A stretch of 64,000 nt of DNA, taken from NCBI RefSeq assembly GCF_009389715.1, contig NC_052409.1:6559605-6623604 (forward strand). Reading direction: 5' to 3'. Positions within the stretch are counted from its first letter, which is position 1. Every line of letters starts with the position of its first letter. Shown here piece by piece: positions 11,746 to 24,020 of the stretch. The DNA is from Phoenix dactylifera. Lineage: Eukaryota > Streptophyta > Magnoliopsida > Arecales > Arecaceae. Made by a program: the position numbers and the translations under genes. Below the pieces are notes generated by a model that worked only from the letters and a program-made list of their open reading frames with translations, ran no database searches and had not been told where the DNA came from.

Positions 11746-14700
11746 TCACATGTCATGCTTCAGGCTGTGCTGCGTTTGTTCATCATCCCGCTGGTGTGGA
11801 TGCTCATCTTCTGACTCTTCAGACTCTTCATATTCCGAGGATGAGGAGTCCTCAGGGTACTCCAAAGTACTACTTGATGGTTTGGCACCAATGTTGTTCA
11901 TGAGATTAGCGAACCATGTGCTCTCGGAATGGGGATTTGCATTGCTTGAATTGCTTGGGGTCTCAGGTGTGGCTGGTGTATTTGAGGCAACACCAGCAAT
12001 GAATCTGTAAGCCAATTTGCTAGCATTCGCAACTTCTGTTTTCACTTGTCTCAGCTGCATCCAAGAAGAGAAGGGGAAAAGAAAAGGTTGAGCATCCAAT
12101 TCAATCTACCAGGGAAAAAAGAGAATAAAAAAAAAGAAAAAAAAATCCTTTTATGCTTTACTCATATACATTACTAGATCAGGTAAGTTTCAAAAATGGT
12201 ATCAGCACTCTATTCATGGTGAACTTCACACATCTCATGGTTAGTTAAAAAAAGTTTTGCCATTCCCCAATGCTAGAGACAGAAAATGTGACAAGAATGT
12301 TTATGCAAATAAAATGTACTGATATATTCAGGGATGATGGAGGTTTTATTCAGAAATAAGCTAGAACAGCAAATGGTGTATACTGATATATTTATGGTGA
12401 GGAATAAGCTAGGAATGAAAGAATGTAGGTATCAACACTCTATTCATGGTGAGCTAAACACATACTCATGGTTTGGTTAGAAAAAGTTTTGCCATTCACC
12501 AATGCTAGAGATGGAAAATGTGACAAGAATGTTTATGCAAATAATGTATACTGATATATTCGGGGATGATGTAGGTTCTATTCAGAAATAAGCTAGAACA
12601 GCAAATGAAGGAATGAACAAATAAATAAATAGCTGAGGTGGCTTAAAAGAGAGCTTAAATGTGCCTGGGTAATGGAGGCATGACTCTGACATGTCCCTTG
12701 AGTAGTTAAAGCATCTTGTGGTGCACAAGTTCACTCGACTTGCATATTCAAGAGATACAACCATCACTAGCCACATACCAGCCGTGCACGCAAGAGCAAA
12801 TTATGGTCAATAGAACTGGAGGCCTCTAGCCACCCATGAAATCTTTTGAAATTGAGAAAAGAATAGAACAAAAGGTCTTGTTCTTGGTTTCCATTTCGGA
12901 TAGAATACCAAAACAAAGAAGGAAAGAGGATAAACAATCAATGGGCTAATCATCCTTGAGAAAAGAGTATCCCATGGCAGAGATGTTTCCTAGGGATATT
13001 AGCATTTGTAGATTTTCCAAAAACAAACACCCATTTAGGGATCCTACCCAAGAAGGAGCTTTATGCATTCATATGTTATACTATATAAAAAACAACCACT
13101 TGGAGAAGTCGATTGGCCATTCAATGGTTATTCATCTGATCACCATTTGAGAAAGGCAAGCAGAACTTCGAGGTGCCAGAAGGTTACTGATTTCAAAAGC
13201 AAAGTCACAAGAGATGTCTACCTCACACATGATTTTATACAGATGGGTGAGCCTTTCAGTTTTCCCATAAATACCAATCACCCTTCATATATCCCTATCT
13301 AAGGTCACAGACAGAATCATCCATGAAATCATAACTGTTTATTATTCTTCTCATGTACATTGCATGTGTCAAAATATGGTGAAAGATGAGGAACAAAAAA
13401 CTCATGCAGATGCATAAACGGACACATACATCCAAAAGGTTACTCATCAGTAAAAGTCAGTAGTAGAGTTGTTAAGTTGAACCCAAGAGATGGGCTCCAA
13501 TTGTCAGAAGGCAAAGACAAACCTCTAAAACAAATGAGAACCTAAACACAGAAACCCTTTTGAAATTTTGATTTAGATAATAGACTTTCATCCAATAATA
13601 TGAGATGTAAATTTTATGATTATTATGATTATCTAATCTCTGGTTGCATGAGCTTAAATTGAGTACCACATAAGGTAGATTTGTCCACTTGTCGCAACAT
13701 TTAACCTTTGAAGGATCATACATTTAAATCCATAAACCAATCCCATATAGATGAACAAGGTTTCTTCATTAAGGATTTTTAATTCCTATATAGCAGCAAC
13801 CAGTGGCTTATATCTGAGTTATAGTTGTATGTTTGAAGAAAAGTGAAACCCACAGGCAGAATCATGGTTCTAGTTAGAGTTTTTTAGCTTCTACTCTTTA
13901 CAAGCACCATCTGATAAAAGAGAAGAGCAAGCACATAATGCACTCCTGAAGTAATTCTTAAGGCACATTGTAAGTCCCAACAACAAGGATTTGGTAATGT
14001 TCACTCCAGGTGCCCAAATTTGCTCCAACTTTTTGAACAATGTGTTCACTCATTCTAGCACCTTTTGTTATGGAATGTCAACTACTGACTCCACAAAATC
14101 CATAAAGAATTAGTGAGTCATGCAGCCAAATCCATGCAGCCAACAGCTTTGCATATGATTGAAAAAGGAAAACAGCCATTACCAAGGCATATTTTGAAAG
14201 AGCTGCAAAAGGATGAAGAACAATGGGCCAATGATAAGTGAATGCCACTTGAGATCAAGCAGGTGGATATGATTATGCTCAATTTTTGGCCCCAACAGTT
14301 CATGGTGTTCGAAAGGCTCCAGAGGGATTGATAAAAGAATATGAACTACATACCACATCCAAGATAAAGATATGCAAGGTGGCTTACAACTGTGTTCCAG
14401 ATAAACTGCTTAAAGCCTTGCCATGACAAATGTGGCAAATCCCTTGAAGTAGATTCTCATACACCACCTTGCTTGCTGAAGATGAGTCCAAACCTACACA
14501 TGATATTTTTATCTAAAGGATGCAACTTCCAGAAAGCGAAACTATAAGAGTGAAGAAACACTTTATGGCTATTTAAGGACAAGATTGCCAAGTTCAGTAA
14601 AGAAGACAATAGAATTTACACGGTGGAAGGATGTCATACACCAAATGATTTGTCCCACCAAATCTTACTATGAGCAAGGCCTTTACTAAAATATTAGGAC

Positions 14701-17700
14701 TCTTAAATGAAAAGTTATTACAGATGGGAACACAGCTCCTTTGAAGATTATATTTACTTCTCCACTACATAACAAGATGCTATATGTTTATTTAGATGCT
14801 TTTATATTATGTCTATTGAAGAAAAGAGACTTGTAAGAAAGCATCATGTCCACTGGATACAAGACTCTCTTGTACGCAAGAGATGTCTACAAGGGTAATG
14901 GTCTCATTTGCAAACCACCTCAATCAAGCCTTGGCATCTCCCAGCGTGAGAGAAAACAGGAGTTCCTTCCCTTTTCCAAGTCAGCTCAAAATGATCTTGT
15001 ATACTGGGCTTTGCCTTAACCTTGATGTCACAAAACAGTATGCTCAAGTCCTGTGGAAGGCTACTAGGGCATATGCTAACTCCCATGCAAAAAAGGCAGA
15101 TGCATGCCTACAGAAGTTTGAGAGCAGATCAATAAGTACATCAGAACAGGCTCGAACATTTCATGATTCAGCTTAGCTCAAATCTATCAGTGTCTCTTGA
15201 GCTTTTTATAGGCTAGGTTCAAACACATAAAGCTTCTGTTAAGTCCAAAGATGTGTAACAACATTTAAAATGCCATGGCCCAATAGCATATTAACAAAAA
15301 ATTGTATAGGATGTATTTGAATTTTGACATTCATTCCCTATCATGAGCTAAGTTGTATCTAGAGTTTACTACTAATTAATGACTATTTACAGAATAGTAA
15401 ATGTATGTAATATTTTATTCAAGCTGCATGAACTGAACCTACCCTATTCTCACTTGACTCAGTTCCTAAAGCAAGCATGCACACCATTGGCTAACTTGAG
15501 CTAAAAGATTTGTAACCTACATTTCCGAAACCGATATCTAAATATCATAGATAAAAAAACAATGGTAGCTCTGGATTTTGATACCTTTATATTTCCTGTT
15601 ATAAACTAAACCAGACTCCATCCTAGCTTCGCTTAAACTTCTTTCATGAACCAAGTTAGTATTCAGTTGGCTCTGGAGCCATAATTCTAAGCTTACGCTT
15701 GATATAAAAAAACGGGTTTAGCTTGGCAACCAAGCAGAATTGGAATGAAAGTACCTTCTACCTCTTACCACCTTAGTTTCAAAGAAGTAAAACAACAGGA
15801 TAAAGAAAAGTATGATTTCTGACAAAATGTCCACCCAAGATAAATTTTCAGTCAAGTCTCGTTATAATCTTAATACCTTCACTTATGCAGGATATACCGA
15901 TTTTAATTAACATCTCAAAATAAGTAATGCACATACTAGTAAATCTTCTAAATATATGTGACATAAAAGGAATTTGTTGAATGCAACTTTAGTATTGGTG
16001 TAATGATCAATCTTTCCTTAGGCTCGAACTAAAATCAGTCTCCTGATATAGAATGGCAAACTAATAAATTTGCAATGCTGGTGTCAACGGATAAAGAAGC
16101 ATAACATGCTTCTTTACAATTCAATTTATACTTTACCAGCACAAATATCAACATTCTGCAAGTACTTGCATAGTGGGTGCATGTATAAAAACCGTCGATA
16201 TGTACCAAGAACTAAAGAGACATAATCACTTGTTATTATATGGAAAAGTAATGAACATTTCAAAGAAAATTTTCAGTGTTTCATCCATTAACAATATTTT
16301 TAGTTTAAACACTGGTTTCAGATGATGTAGGCATACTTATGACAGAGCATATGATACTAGTACAACAGAAGAAAGTAAAAATAAACAAATAAGGGCATGC
16401 ACATATAAGTGCAAAAATCAGCTAGAAAATAAGAAGTCTCCACCTTTATTGCTGTATTTCCTGCAACTTCCATTGCAGCATCACCAGCATTGGCAAACCG
16501 ATTGACCCAACCTGTAAAATTACAGAGTATAAGATCATGACCAATAAAAGTCCAGCAACAATGTCTCTTAGATCTCTCTCATTAGATTTTCAACTATAAT
16601 TTTCAAAGAGACCAAACTGATAGATATGGTTCAAAGAACTCATCAGAAAATCTAATAAACCAAAGTTAAAAGTTTCAGTCTCAGCCCACACATGATCTGA
16701 AATTGGGATTGGTTTCAGATTTTCAGCCAAAACTATCTTATGGGACCAATTTAATCGAATATATATAAGTTATTTATAAATAATTTCTTTCTCTCAGCAC
16801 ATAAAAAATTCAATCTGATCCATTCCTCAGAAAAGTATGAATCCACCTCCAGCCGAATTTTCTTTATCCAATTAAACAATTTTAACCCTCTAATACAAGT
16901 CTTTACTTCTTCTAGATGGGTATCTCCAATATCTGTTCTTGCTACAGAAGCTGATAACTTGTCACCCTTCAGAACTCGTGATGAAATGGTCAATACCCGC
17001 ATATCTATCTTATTTGTCTTGGTTTTAACTGAATATAGGAGGAACATTTGGGCTTACATTCTTGTAAATGTTATCAGCCTACATAGGCTTGTGAATAGTA
17101 TAATGACCTGAGAAGTTTAGACCACCCTATTGTATTTCACCTCATGTACATAAAGCCACAATCAATAAAATATGCTGTAACCTTCACAGGGATCAGACAG
17201 TTTCAAGAAAGATTTCCTTATGATGGGGATTATCATGTCACATTACTATTTAATGATGCAGGATATGGAGGTGTCTCAATAAACAATACCAACTCATTAA
17301 TCACCTCCCAAAATATGAAGTTCATGCTAAGTCAACTATTTATAATCAAATACAACCTTGTCCCAGCGCCCAACTTAAGTATGGAAGGAATGAGACATGT
17401 CAATATGAAAATTAAATCTTTCCAAATTTGTCCCATTTTAACTTCCATGAACTTCTTCAGTCATTGACGCCAATTAACTCTTGCTCTGCAAGACTAAATC
17501 AGCAACTTGGCTGCTTACTTATATGCACAAGTTGTGAACATATGATTGTAAGCAAGTATAATGATTAACTTGAAGCTCCAATACCTTACAAATGCGTTAA
17601 TGACGTCTGTCTACATTCAGGTTTTTATTAAGCTTCTGTCACTCTAACCAGGGATACGTGCATGAGATTTATCATAACCCATCAAAAAGAAGTAGATATA

Positions 17701-20700
17701 ACAGGCTCTGTTTCACCAGATCAATATGTAGATATGTTTGTTTCAGAGGTTTTTTAAAAGAGAACAGGCACCAGCAATTATTAACTAATGCTACTAGGTG
17801 ATGTAGATCTTCTCGGCAGTAATTATTGGTTTGCAAATATGATGGAGGAGGAGAGTTTCTCGGCCATCGGGGAAGCCTTACAACACTTAGTTCCTATTTT
17901 TTGGAGATGAGGTAGATGTTCCTATTTTTTGGAGATGAGGTAGATCACCTCGGGAAAGGAGTATGTTAGCCCTGCCAAATCAGGTTGAAGAAGATTAATC
18001 CAGCTGATCGCTCCTCTTAAACTCCTTTCTTGCTTTACCTCTTCAAACTGAAAGTCTGGCCAGTCCTATCTTATCCCCAGGATAATGTCTTCCAGCATGC
18101 AAACAGCCTCTAAGTCAGAAAACATGACCAGTGAAACCCAAGGATAACAGGACCTAAACCATTGTAATAAGTCCTAAAAGCATCAAGTATTGTATTCTAC
18201 AGTACAATACAACTTGAGATGCCATGAAAAAAATAACTTTAAAGCAGACCTCCAATTATTAATCTAAAAAGCCAATCAGCTTAGCAGTTCCTAATCATAT
18301 AATGTTTGTGAATCAACACGTTAAATCAAAGCACGGCTTTCAGTTCTTCCATCATAAAATTTACCTTTTAAAGTGACACGCATTGTGAATAACATCTGAA
18401 GAAGTTGGCAAAGGACATACATATTCCCATGTTGTACGGATAATCAAATATGACCCACTCCCAGAAGGCATCACCTTGGTCATCCACTTTCATTTTTTCT
18501 TTTTTGCAAGAAGATCATCTTTAAAGGTAAATAAGCCAGCTGCAAAGCAACATGGAGATGGGAGCAACTGCCACTTAACAATCCAACTTTCAAATCTATA
18601 TATACTCTCTCAAACAAGCGTTGCCCAAAATCAAGGCAGACAGAGTTGCAATATCTTTAAGAAAAAATTAAAAGGATACTTGGTTTCAATGTTTAAATTT
18701 CGAATATTGATGAACAAACAGTTATCAGCTAGTTCTAAACTAAAAAAAGATGCATGAGCTGTGTGAGAAGATATTTTCTAGGCGAAATTGAGAGAGAGAG
18801 AGAGGGGGGTGGGGGAGATGAAGCTCCAATAGACAGTGGCATTGATAATTATCACATGGTAAGGGCAGAAAAAACAATATTACAGCAGCACAATGGTCAA
18901 TGATATATTAGCTGAAATAAGGAAAGCAGAAGCATTGAATGCTATCATCGCTCCCTATGAAGCTAAGGCGAGGCAACTAGCAGAGGGATAAAGAGAGAGA
19001 TCAATAAAGTTGAAGCTCCAATAGACAGCAGAATTGATGACTATCACATACTAAGGGATAACAAAGGGAAGGAAATCAAGAATACAGCAGCACAATGGTC
19101 AATATTATATTATCTGAATCAATAAGGAAAAGCAGAGGTACTAAAAGATATCTGCTTCCTATTAAGTTAAGGTGAGCCAATTACTTGAGAGAAAAGGAGA
19201 GATGAACAAAACTGCTAATCCATACAGCACATTGTACAGGAGAAGTGCACAGAATTTAAAAATACATAAAACAGCTCATGATCTAAACTAGGCCACAAAC
19301 TGTGGTAGAATCTCGTTACTGGAGGAATATGTGCGTATACGCATTAGGTCTCTGCAAATGTTTCAAACCGTGAAATTTTGCATAGATGCATAAAATGTAT
19401 AACATCTATAATAAGTATGTGGAAGCATATAACTTTCAGAAATCACCTAGAAAAGATTCAGATGTTTAAACAATGCCAAAGTCACCTGGAAGTTTTGGTG
19501 CAGCAAGCAATTCACAGAAAGCATCACAAAAGTGGTTGCAGTTTCTTGATAGCAGGTCGTATGAGCTTCCAGGCCATGCACTGCTGAGCTCCCTCAAGAT
19601 CTGATTTACCATGAAAATAGAACAGTTTGTCATTCCAAGGACAATGGATTCACGGTAGGTATACATAGGATTTCTACGAGGTGGACAGCTAAAAACTCCA
19701 CTGCCGTATTCACAAAACCCAAATGACCATTCTTCATCTCCATAAACCTGCCAACACAAAAATAACCATAAATTTACCAAAAAGATATGCAATTTGATAA
19801 TTACTCTGACTTTAGTGAATAGATTGATATGTTGGGCTGTAAAGAGTACGGAGTAACATAAATGAAGAAACTTGACAGGTATCAAAAATTAAAAGAAACC
19901 AATAAGCTGATAGAATAATAGGTGATAAATTAATAAAAAAATGGTGATACTTTAGTAGACCTTATAGAAGATAGCTAGAATTAGAAGAAGGGTATATATT
20001 CATTTAAGACGGCTCCAAAAGATCAGAGAGACATCTGAGACATAACAGATGAAGGTCTAAATAACAAAAAAATGGCAGCAAAAAATATTTAATTGAAATC
20101 AAACAGTACAGATAAAGGAAACAAGTCACTTCCAAGTTGCTAATGAGAAAATAGCAAAACTGATAATCAACACCAAGAAAAGTAGAAAATCACTTAAAAA
20201 TGCCAATCCCTGAACAAACGAGGAGTCTCTTTGTCAAATATTTATCCTAATTCCCCATACACCTCCTGTATCTACTTCTGCATTAAAAAACTATTATGTT
20301 TCGCTTCTTCCGTATATCTGAGCAGAGCATCTGTAAAAAGAGGATGAAATTTTTTTTGACTTGTATTCTCCCAATAATGGGCTCCCAAGTGAAACCCCAA
20401 TATCATAAGCCAAAAAAGTCCAAAACTGTTCCTTAACAAGCAGAAAACATAAGAGGGACAAAGATAGACCGCATTTAAATACTTGAATATTTGCTGTACC
20501 TAGACCAAAAATCAATGTTGATTCCCTTTTGGGCAAGATTTCTTAAGCGAGAATCTTGAAACGGACACAAAAATTCAAAAACACTTTATCTCCAAACAAT
20601 ATGAAAATCCTAGAAAGAATACATAGAAGAAAACTTCTTGGGCTTTCAGTAGCCTCAAAAGTTCAACATTAACAGAGTCGTCGTCAATTTTGACTAAGCC

Positions 20701-21643
20701 CAGAATTTAAAAAAAATAATCATTAGCACCTTAGTAAAATAGATGACTAAACAATGCCATGGAACCCACTCAATATCCGATACTCATTCCATCCCTAGCT
20801 CCCATTCTCTGTGACATCATTTTTAGCTGTGAGCGCCATAAAACCTACTGTTCCTCCCTTCAGAACTTACCCATGCCACCGTTATTGCTCCTGTTGAATG
20901 CTTCTAAGAATCGGCCTCCTCAACTTCCTCAGATTATGTGTTGCTCCAAAATTTAGGGCTCATACCCTTTTCTCCTTTTCTATTCAAACAATAGTTTATC
21001 ACTGGGGCAAAGGGCTCGACTGCGATACTTGCTTGTTTGAAACACAATCAATACCAAAACCTAAAACACATACACTACCATGAGCCAAGAAATGGCACTA
21101 CTACCTTGTTTTCTATTTCCACCATACCTCTCTCAAATCATGTTGAGCAATCCCACGCACAATTTCCACTCTGCCAACAGAAAATCATGACGTTGAAATG
21201 GCACACAATGTGGTCCATTCCTGCACTAATTCTTTTCCGAAATTGTCTTCGCCTCCCAAACTTAACATCCACCTCCCCAACCCTACTCTAAAATCCAATT
21301 TTTTTTTCCCGGAAAATGATTCAACATTCGATTTTATACAAAAGTAAAGCAATTCTCTTGCAAAGAAACCCAAATTTCCGTTTGTCTGCTTCACCTCAAA
21401 ATCAAGAAGATAGCACGGAAACGCAGGATCTTAGTTCAACCCACTGATGATTTCTTGATGAAAGGAGGGTAAAGTTAAGTAAAGAAACGCAAAAAGAAAG
21501 GGAAAGACCTGGACGGCGCTGTGGAAGATGCCACCGAGGCCAATGCCGTCCTTAAAGATTCGATTGATCTGGACGATGGTGTTATTGGTCTTCTCCGAGC
21601 CACTGTTCGTCACGTCGTAGATGTGGACCACCACCTCCTTCAT
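11746..21643 (-). CDS. DeSI-like (PPPDE) cysteine isopeptidase
   Basis: PPPDE/DeSI-family thiol peptidase, a fold that removes SUMO or ubiquitin-like modifiers in characterised members. Spliced from four coding exons: 21509-21643, 19486-19747, 16444-16511 and 11746-12054. Each flanking intron has GT..AG ends and the exons sum to 774 nt, giving 257 residues. The catalytic pair is visible: His41 in IFHSAVQVYG and Cys115 in LLSRNCNHFCDAFC. The start MKEVVVHIYDV is the expected beginning of the domain. The fold ends near residue 133. It is followed by GWVNRFANAG and a helical segment, then a low-complexity tail rich in Ser, Glu and Asp ending SLKHDM. That domain order fits plant deSI-like proteins. 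The gene spans nearly 10 kb because introns 1-3 are 1.8, 3.0 and 4.4 kb. Substrate specificity cannot be read from sequence. Confidence 0.9.
12055..16443 (-). other. intron 3 of the isopeptidase gene
   Basis: 4.4 kb of non-coding sequence bounded by the GT donor next to 16444 and the AG acceptor next to 12054. Apart from the 230-bp-offset duplication at 12198-12607 I recognise no element. Open frames at 13063-13302 and 14883-15176 are short and unlike any protein I know. Confidence 0.7.
12198..12607. repeat. direct repeat of ~180 bp inside isopeptidase intron 3
   Basis: Two closely similar copies at 12198-12375 and 12428-12607 (offset about 230 bp). Both begin GGTATCA(G/A)CACTCTATTC and end with AGCTAGAACAGCAAATG. 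Small substitutions and short indels separate them. This looks like a local segmental duplication within the intron. Confidence 0.9.
17891..17945. repeat. 28-bp tandem duplication
   Basis: The unit TTCCTATTTTTTGGAGATGA plus GGTAGATG occurs twice head-to-tail at 17891-17918 and 17919-17945, identical except at the last base. Such perfect identity implies a recent duplication. Confidence 0.95.
18817..19210. repeat. diverged ~190-bp direct repeat
   Basis: Copies at about 18817-18999 and 19008-19210 share GAAGCTCCAATAGACAG, then ATTGATRAYTATCACAT, ACAGCAGCACAATGGTCAAT and a purine-rich end. Indels between copies show it is older than the 28-bp duplication nearby. Confidence 0.85.
19748..21508 (-). 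other. intron 1 of the isopeptidase gene
   Basis: 1.76 kb intron with a GT donor next to 21509 and an AG acceptor next to 19747. No element or coding segment was recognised. Confidence 0.7.
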
Positions 21644-21694
21644 CCTATCCCTCCCCCCCTCTCTCTCTCGCTCTCCACCCTCGGCCCCCTTCCC

Positions 21695-21696
<2 letters not shown>

Positions 21697-21725
<29 letters not shown>
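21697..21725. repeat. (CT)n microsatellite in isopeptidase leader
   Basis: Uninterrupted CT dinucleotides about 55-80 bp upstream of the isopeptidase start codon, within a longer pyrimidine-rich stretch (GA-rich on the coding strand). GA/CT tracts are common in plant core promoters and 5' leaders. Confidence 0.9.
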
Positions 21726-21950
21726 AGGGAATGAGGATTCTCGTGGAGCGTTTAAGCCATGGAGATTGGGGGAAGGGATAATCTCCTCCGCTCCTCCGCC
21801 CTCGCCACCGCCGCTGCGAGCGTTCGCTTTTCTTCCCTTTTTTTTTTTAACTTCTTTGTCGCTCTCCGCCGGGCCACAAATTTCGATCTTGGAGGAGCGT
21901 CGGGCCGCTGCTACTTTTCGTTCTCGGTCTCCGCTTATTTCCCGTTTTCG

Positions 21951-21951
21951 T

Positions 21952-21982
<31 letters not shown>

Positions 21983-21993
21983 TTTTATTTATT
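21951..21993. repeat. (TTTA)n microsatellite
   Basis: About ten tetranucleotide units, with one imperfect unit near the end. Confidence 0.95.
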
Positions 21994-23830
21994 TTTAAAT
22001 ATTCTCGCACTTGCGTACGGCCCGTGCAATTTCTTTTTGTTTTTCTAGTAATGAGGGGAGCCACTTGACCGAATTGAGGCTGAGAGGCACTGCGTGGAGG
22101 AACCGGCGGAGAGCTCAAAAGCATACGCACTCGCCAAGGTCTCGAGGGCAACGTGAGAGGCGACGGTGGTCATGACGGAGTCTGACCATGATACTTGGAT
22201 GGCCGCAAGGTCGCCGTTATCGACGAAGAGCTTGTCGAAGGCGATGGAAAAGGAAAAGGAGAGAAGGTGGGTTTAGCATAGAAAAGTCGGCGTCTTTTTG
22301 ATAGTGATGTAGCCGGCTGTGCTCTAGGATAATGATGTATATTTTTTTCCACAGTAGGTCTCCAATTATTTAATACTTGGTGATCTTCTCTTGAAAAAAG
22401 ATATTCAATTATTCGATGCTGAGATGGAGAGGATAACAAAGTTTGATGGATGAGATTTTTCATCACACCTTTGGGCACTTGTGTGAGAAAGGGGATGATA
22501 TTTTTTGCGAGAATGATTCACCATTAGATCACCCAATGCACAAATCTCAAAATACTCTGAATTCTATCAAATATTAGCCTAGAGTGATCTCAAAGCGATC
22601 ATTGAATGATCCCATGGTGAATTTCCATGAAGGAAGGTGAATTCTTCTTGCGCATGAAACATATAACTCCTGATCCCTTGTGTGAAAGAAGAATATTTGA
22701 TGAAAGAGGGATGGCTATGGTTTTTCTCCGATATGCTTTCTAGTAGAAAAAATATTTCTCAAGTCTTGACAGATGCCACAAGATTTATTAATCAAATATC
22801 TATTTGTCGGGGTTCTCCGATAAAGTAGCTCTATCTCTGTACTAATGAGTTGGATTTAAATCCTTCCCTTATCTTGTTTTTGGCCCAACTTCCTCTTTCC
22901 TAATTCTCAACCAAATAAAAAACAATCAATATGTGATATTTAAAAATAATCCATAAAATTACTTCGTGCTTTACTTTGGATAAAGATCGAAGACTGAGAA
23001 GATATATTTATATAGAAAGAGACTGCTTTATGATTTCGAGTACGAAAATATTCTAAATCTCTATAGATTTTAAATCTCTATAAGTTTTATTGTCGATCAG
23101 CCTCCTAAGGATATATTTAGTTGCAAAGACTTCTTAAAAAATATAATTTTTTAAAAAAGTATTTATCTATTTCATTGAAATAGATAATTTTAAAAATTAT
23201 GATTAGTTTTCTGCAAAACTTCTTCTTTTTCATGAAAAAGTTTTATTTTTTATTTTCCTTTTCCATTATTTTTTAGGTAAGCATACATATTCTGTATGTA
23301 TTCTAGATCCATACCTACTTATAACCAAAATTTACACCTCGATCTATTTTAATTTTCAAGAGTGTAAGTTTGTAAAAATAATTAAAAAAAAAATCAGGGA
23401 AACACTTTTCCCTGCCTCTTGGTAGCGACATGGAACCTTTCTCTCAAGTAGTCCACCCTCCTCCCACATGCCCCTTGGTGGGACCCTCTTCGTCCCGGCA
23501 ATGCCCTTGAGTGGAGCACAAGACGCGGTCGGAGTGATGGTGGGTGGGGTACATGACTCCATCGGATCATAAACCCGTCCGACCCGTCCCGCACCGGAAC
23601 GGAACGAAGGAAAAAAAAACGAGGGGCGCAGCCGCATAATTATTCATATACGTACAATAAAGATCGGCCGTTCCAACTGGGAACAATCGAATCGGTCGGT
23701 GCGTAACGTCACGTACGCATAAACATTTATATACGGTACTTGTGGGTTGGCTCGGAGGTTTGAGAGAGTGAAAATGACCGTAATACCCTTATCGTGCCTT
23801 CGAGCCCCCGTCATCGCCCACGCTCTTGGC

Positions 23831-24020
23831 ATGTGATCGGTTTCTAGAAAACCTATCTCTGTATGGCATTTTTGAGGACAGGATCAGATCCAAGGACTCC
23901 AAGCCGAAGAGAATACTCTTCGATCTCTCTTCCGGTCTCCGCTCCCATTTGGTTTCTCTTCTCGATATGAGCACGGGGAACGCTTGGATTCGTCAAATTT
24001 TTCTTCTTCAATTTGGGCAG
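23831..24020 (+). other. probable non-coding first exon of the 26.9-kb gene
   Basis: The segment ends with the donor CAG|GTACGG at 24020/24021. A matching acceptor TATGCAG occurs at 26488, giving a 2468-bp intron. The 5' boundary is not visible, so the start given is approximate. A small ATG frame at 23967 (18 codons, MSTGNAW...) would end at the first codon after that junction and so would be an upstream ORF, not the protein start. The exon is predicted from splice signals only. Confidence 0.45.

Larger units (their letters stand above)
16512..19485 (-). other. intron 2 of the isopeptidase gene
   Basis: 3.0 kb intron with GT..AG ends. It contains a 28-bp tandem duplication at 17891-17945 and a diverged ~190-bp direct repeat at 18817-19210. 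No coding potential was recognised. Confidence 0.7.
21644..23830. other. shared upstream region between two divergent genes
   Basis: About 2.2 kb separates the isopeptidase start (minus) from the probable first exon of the next gene (plus). The isopeptidase side has a pyrimidine-rich leader with a (CT)n run at about 21697-21725 and a (TTTA)n run at 21951-21993. A perfect 11-bp hairpin, TTATCTATTTC with a 3-base loop, lies at 23163-23187. No gene is recognised in between; 22170-22478 and 23356-23637 carry short frames of unconvincing composition. Confidence 0.6.

Noticed and set aside
11732-12010. Plus-strand Ser/Cys-rich ORF opposite isopeptidase exon 4
   Set aside because: Complement of the acidic serine-rich tail; no motif or splice support.
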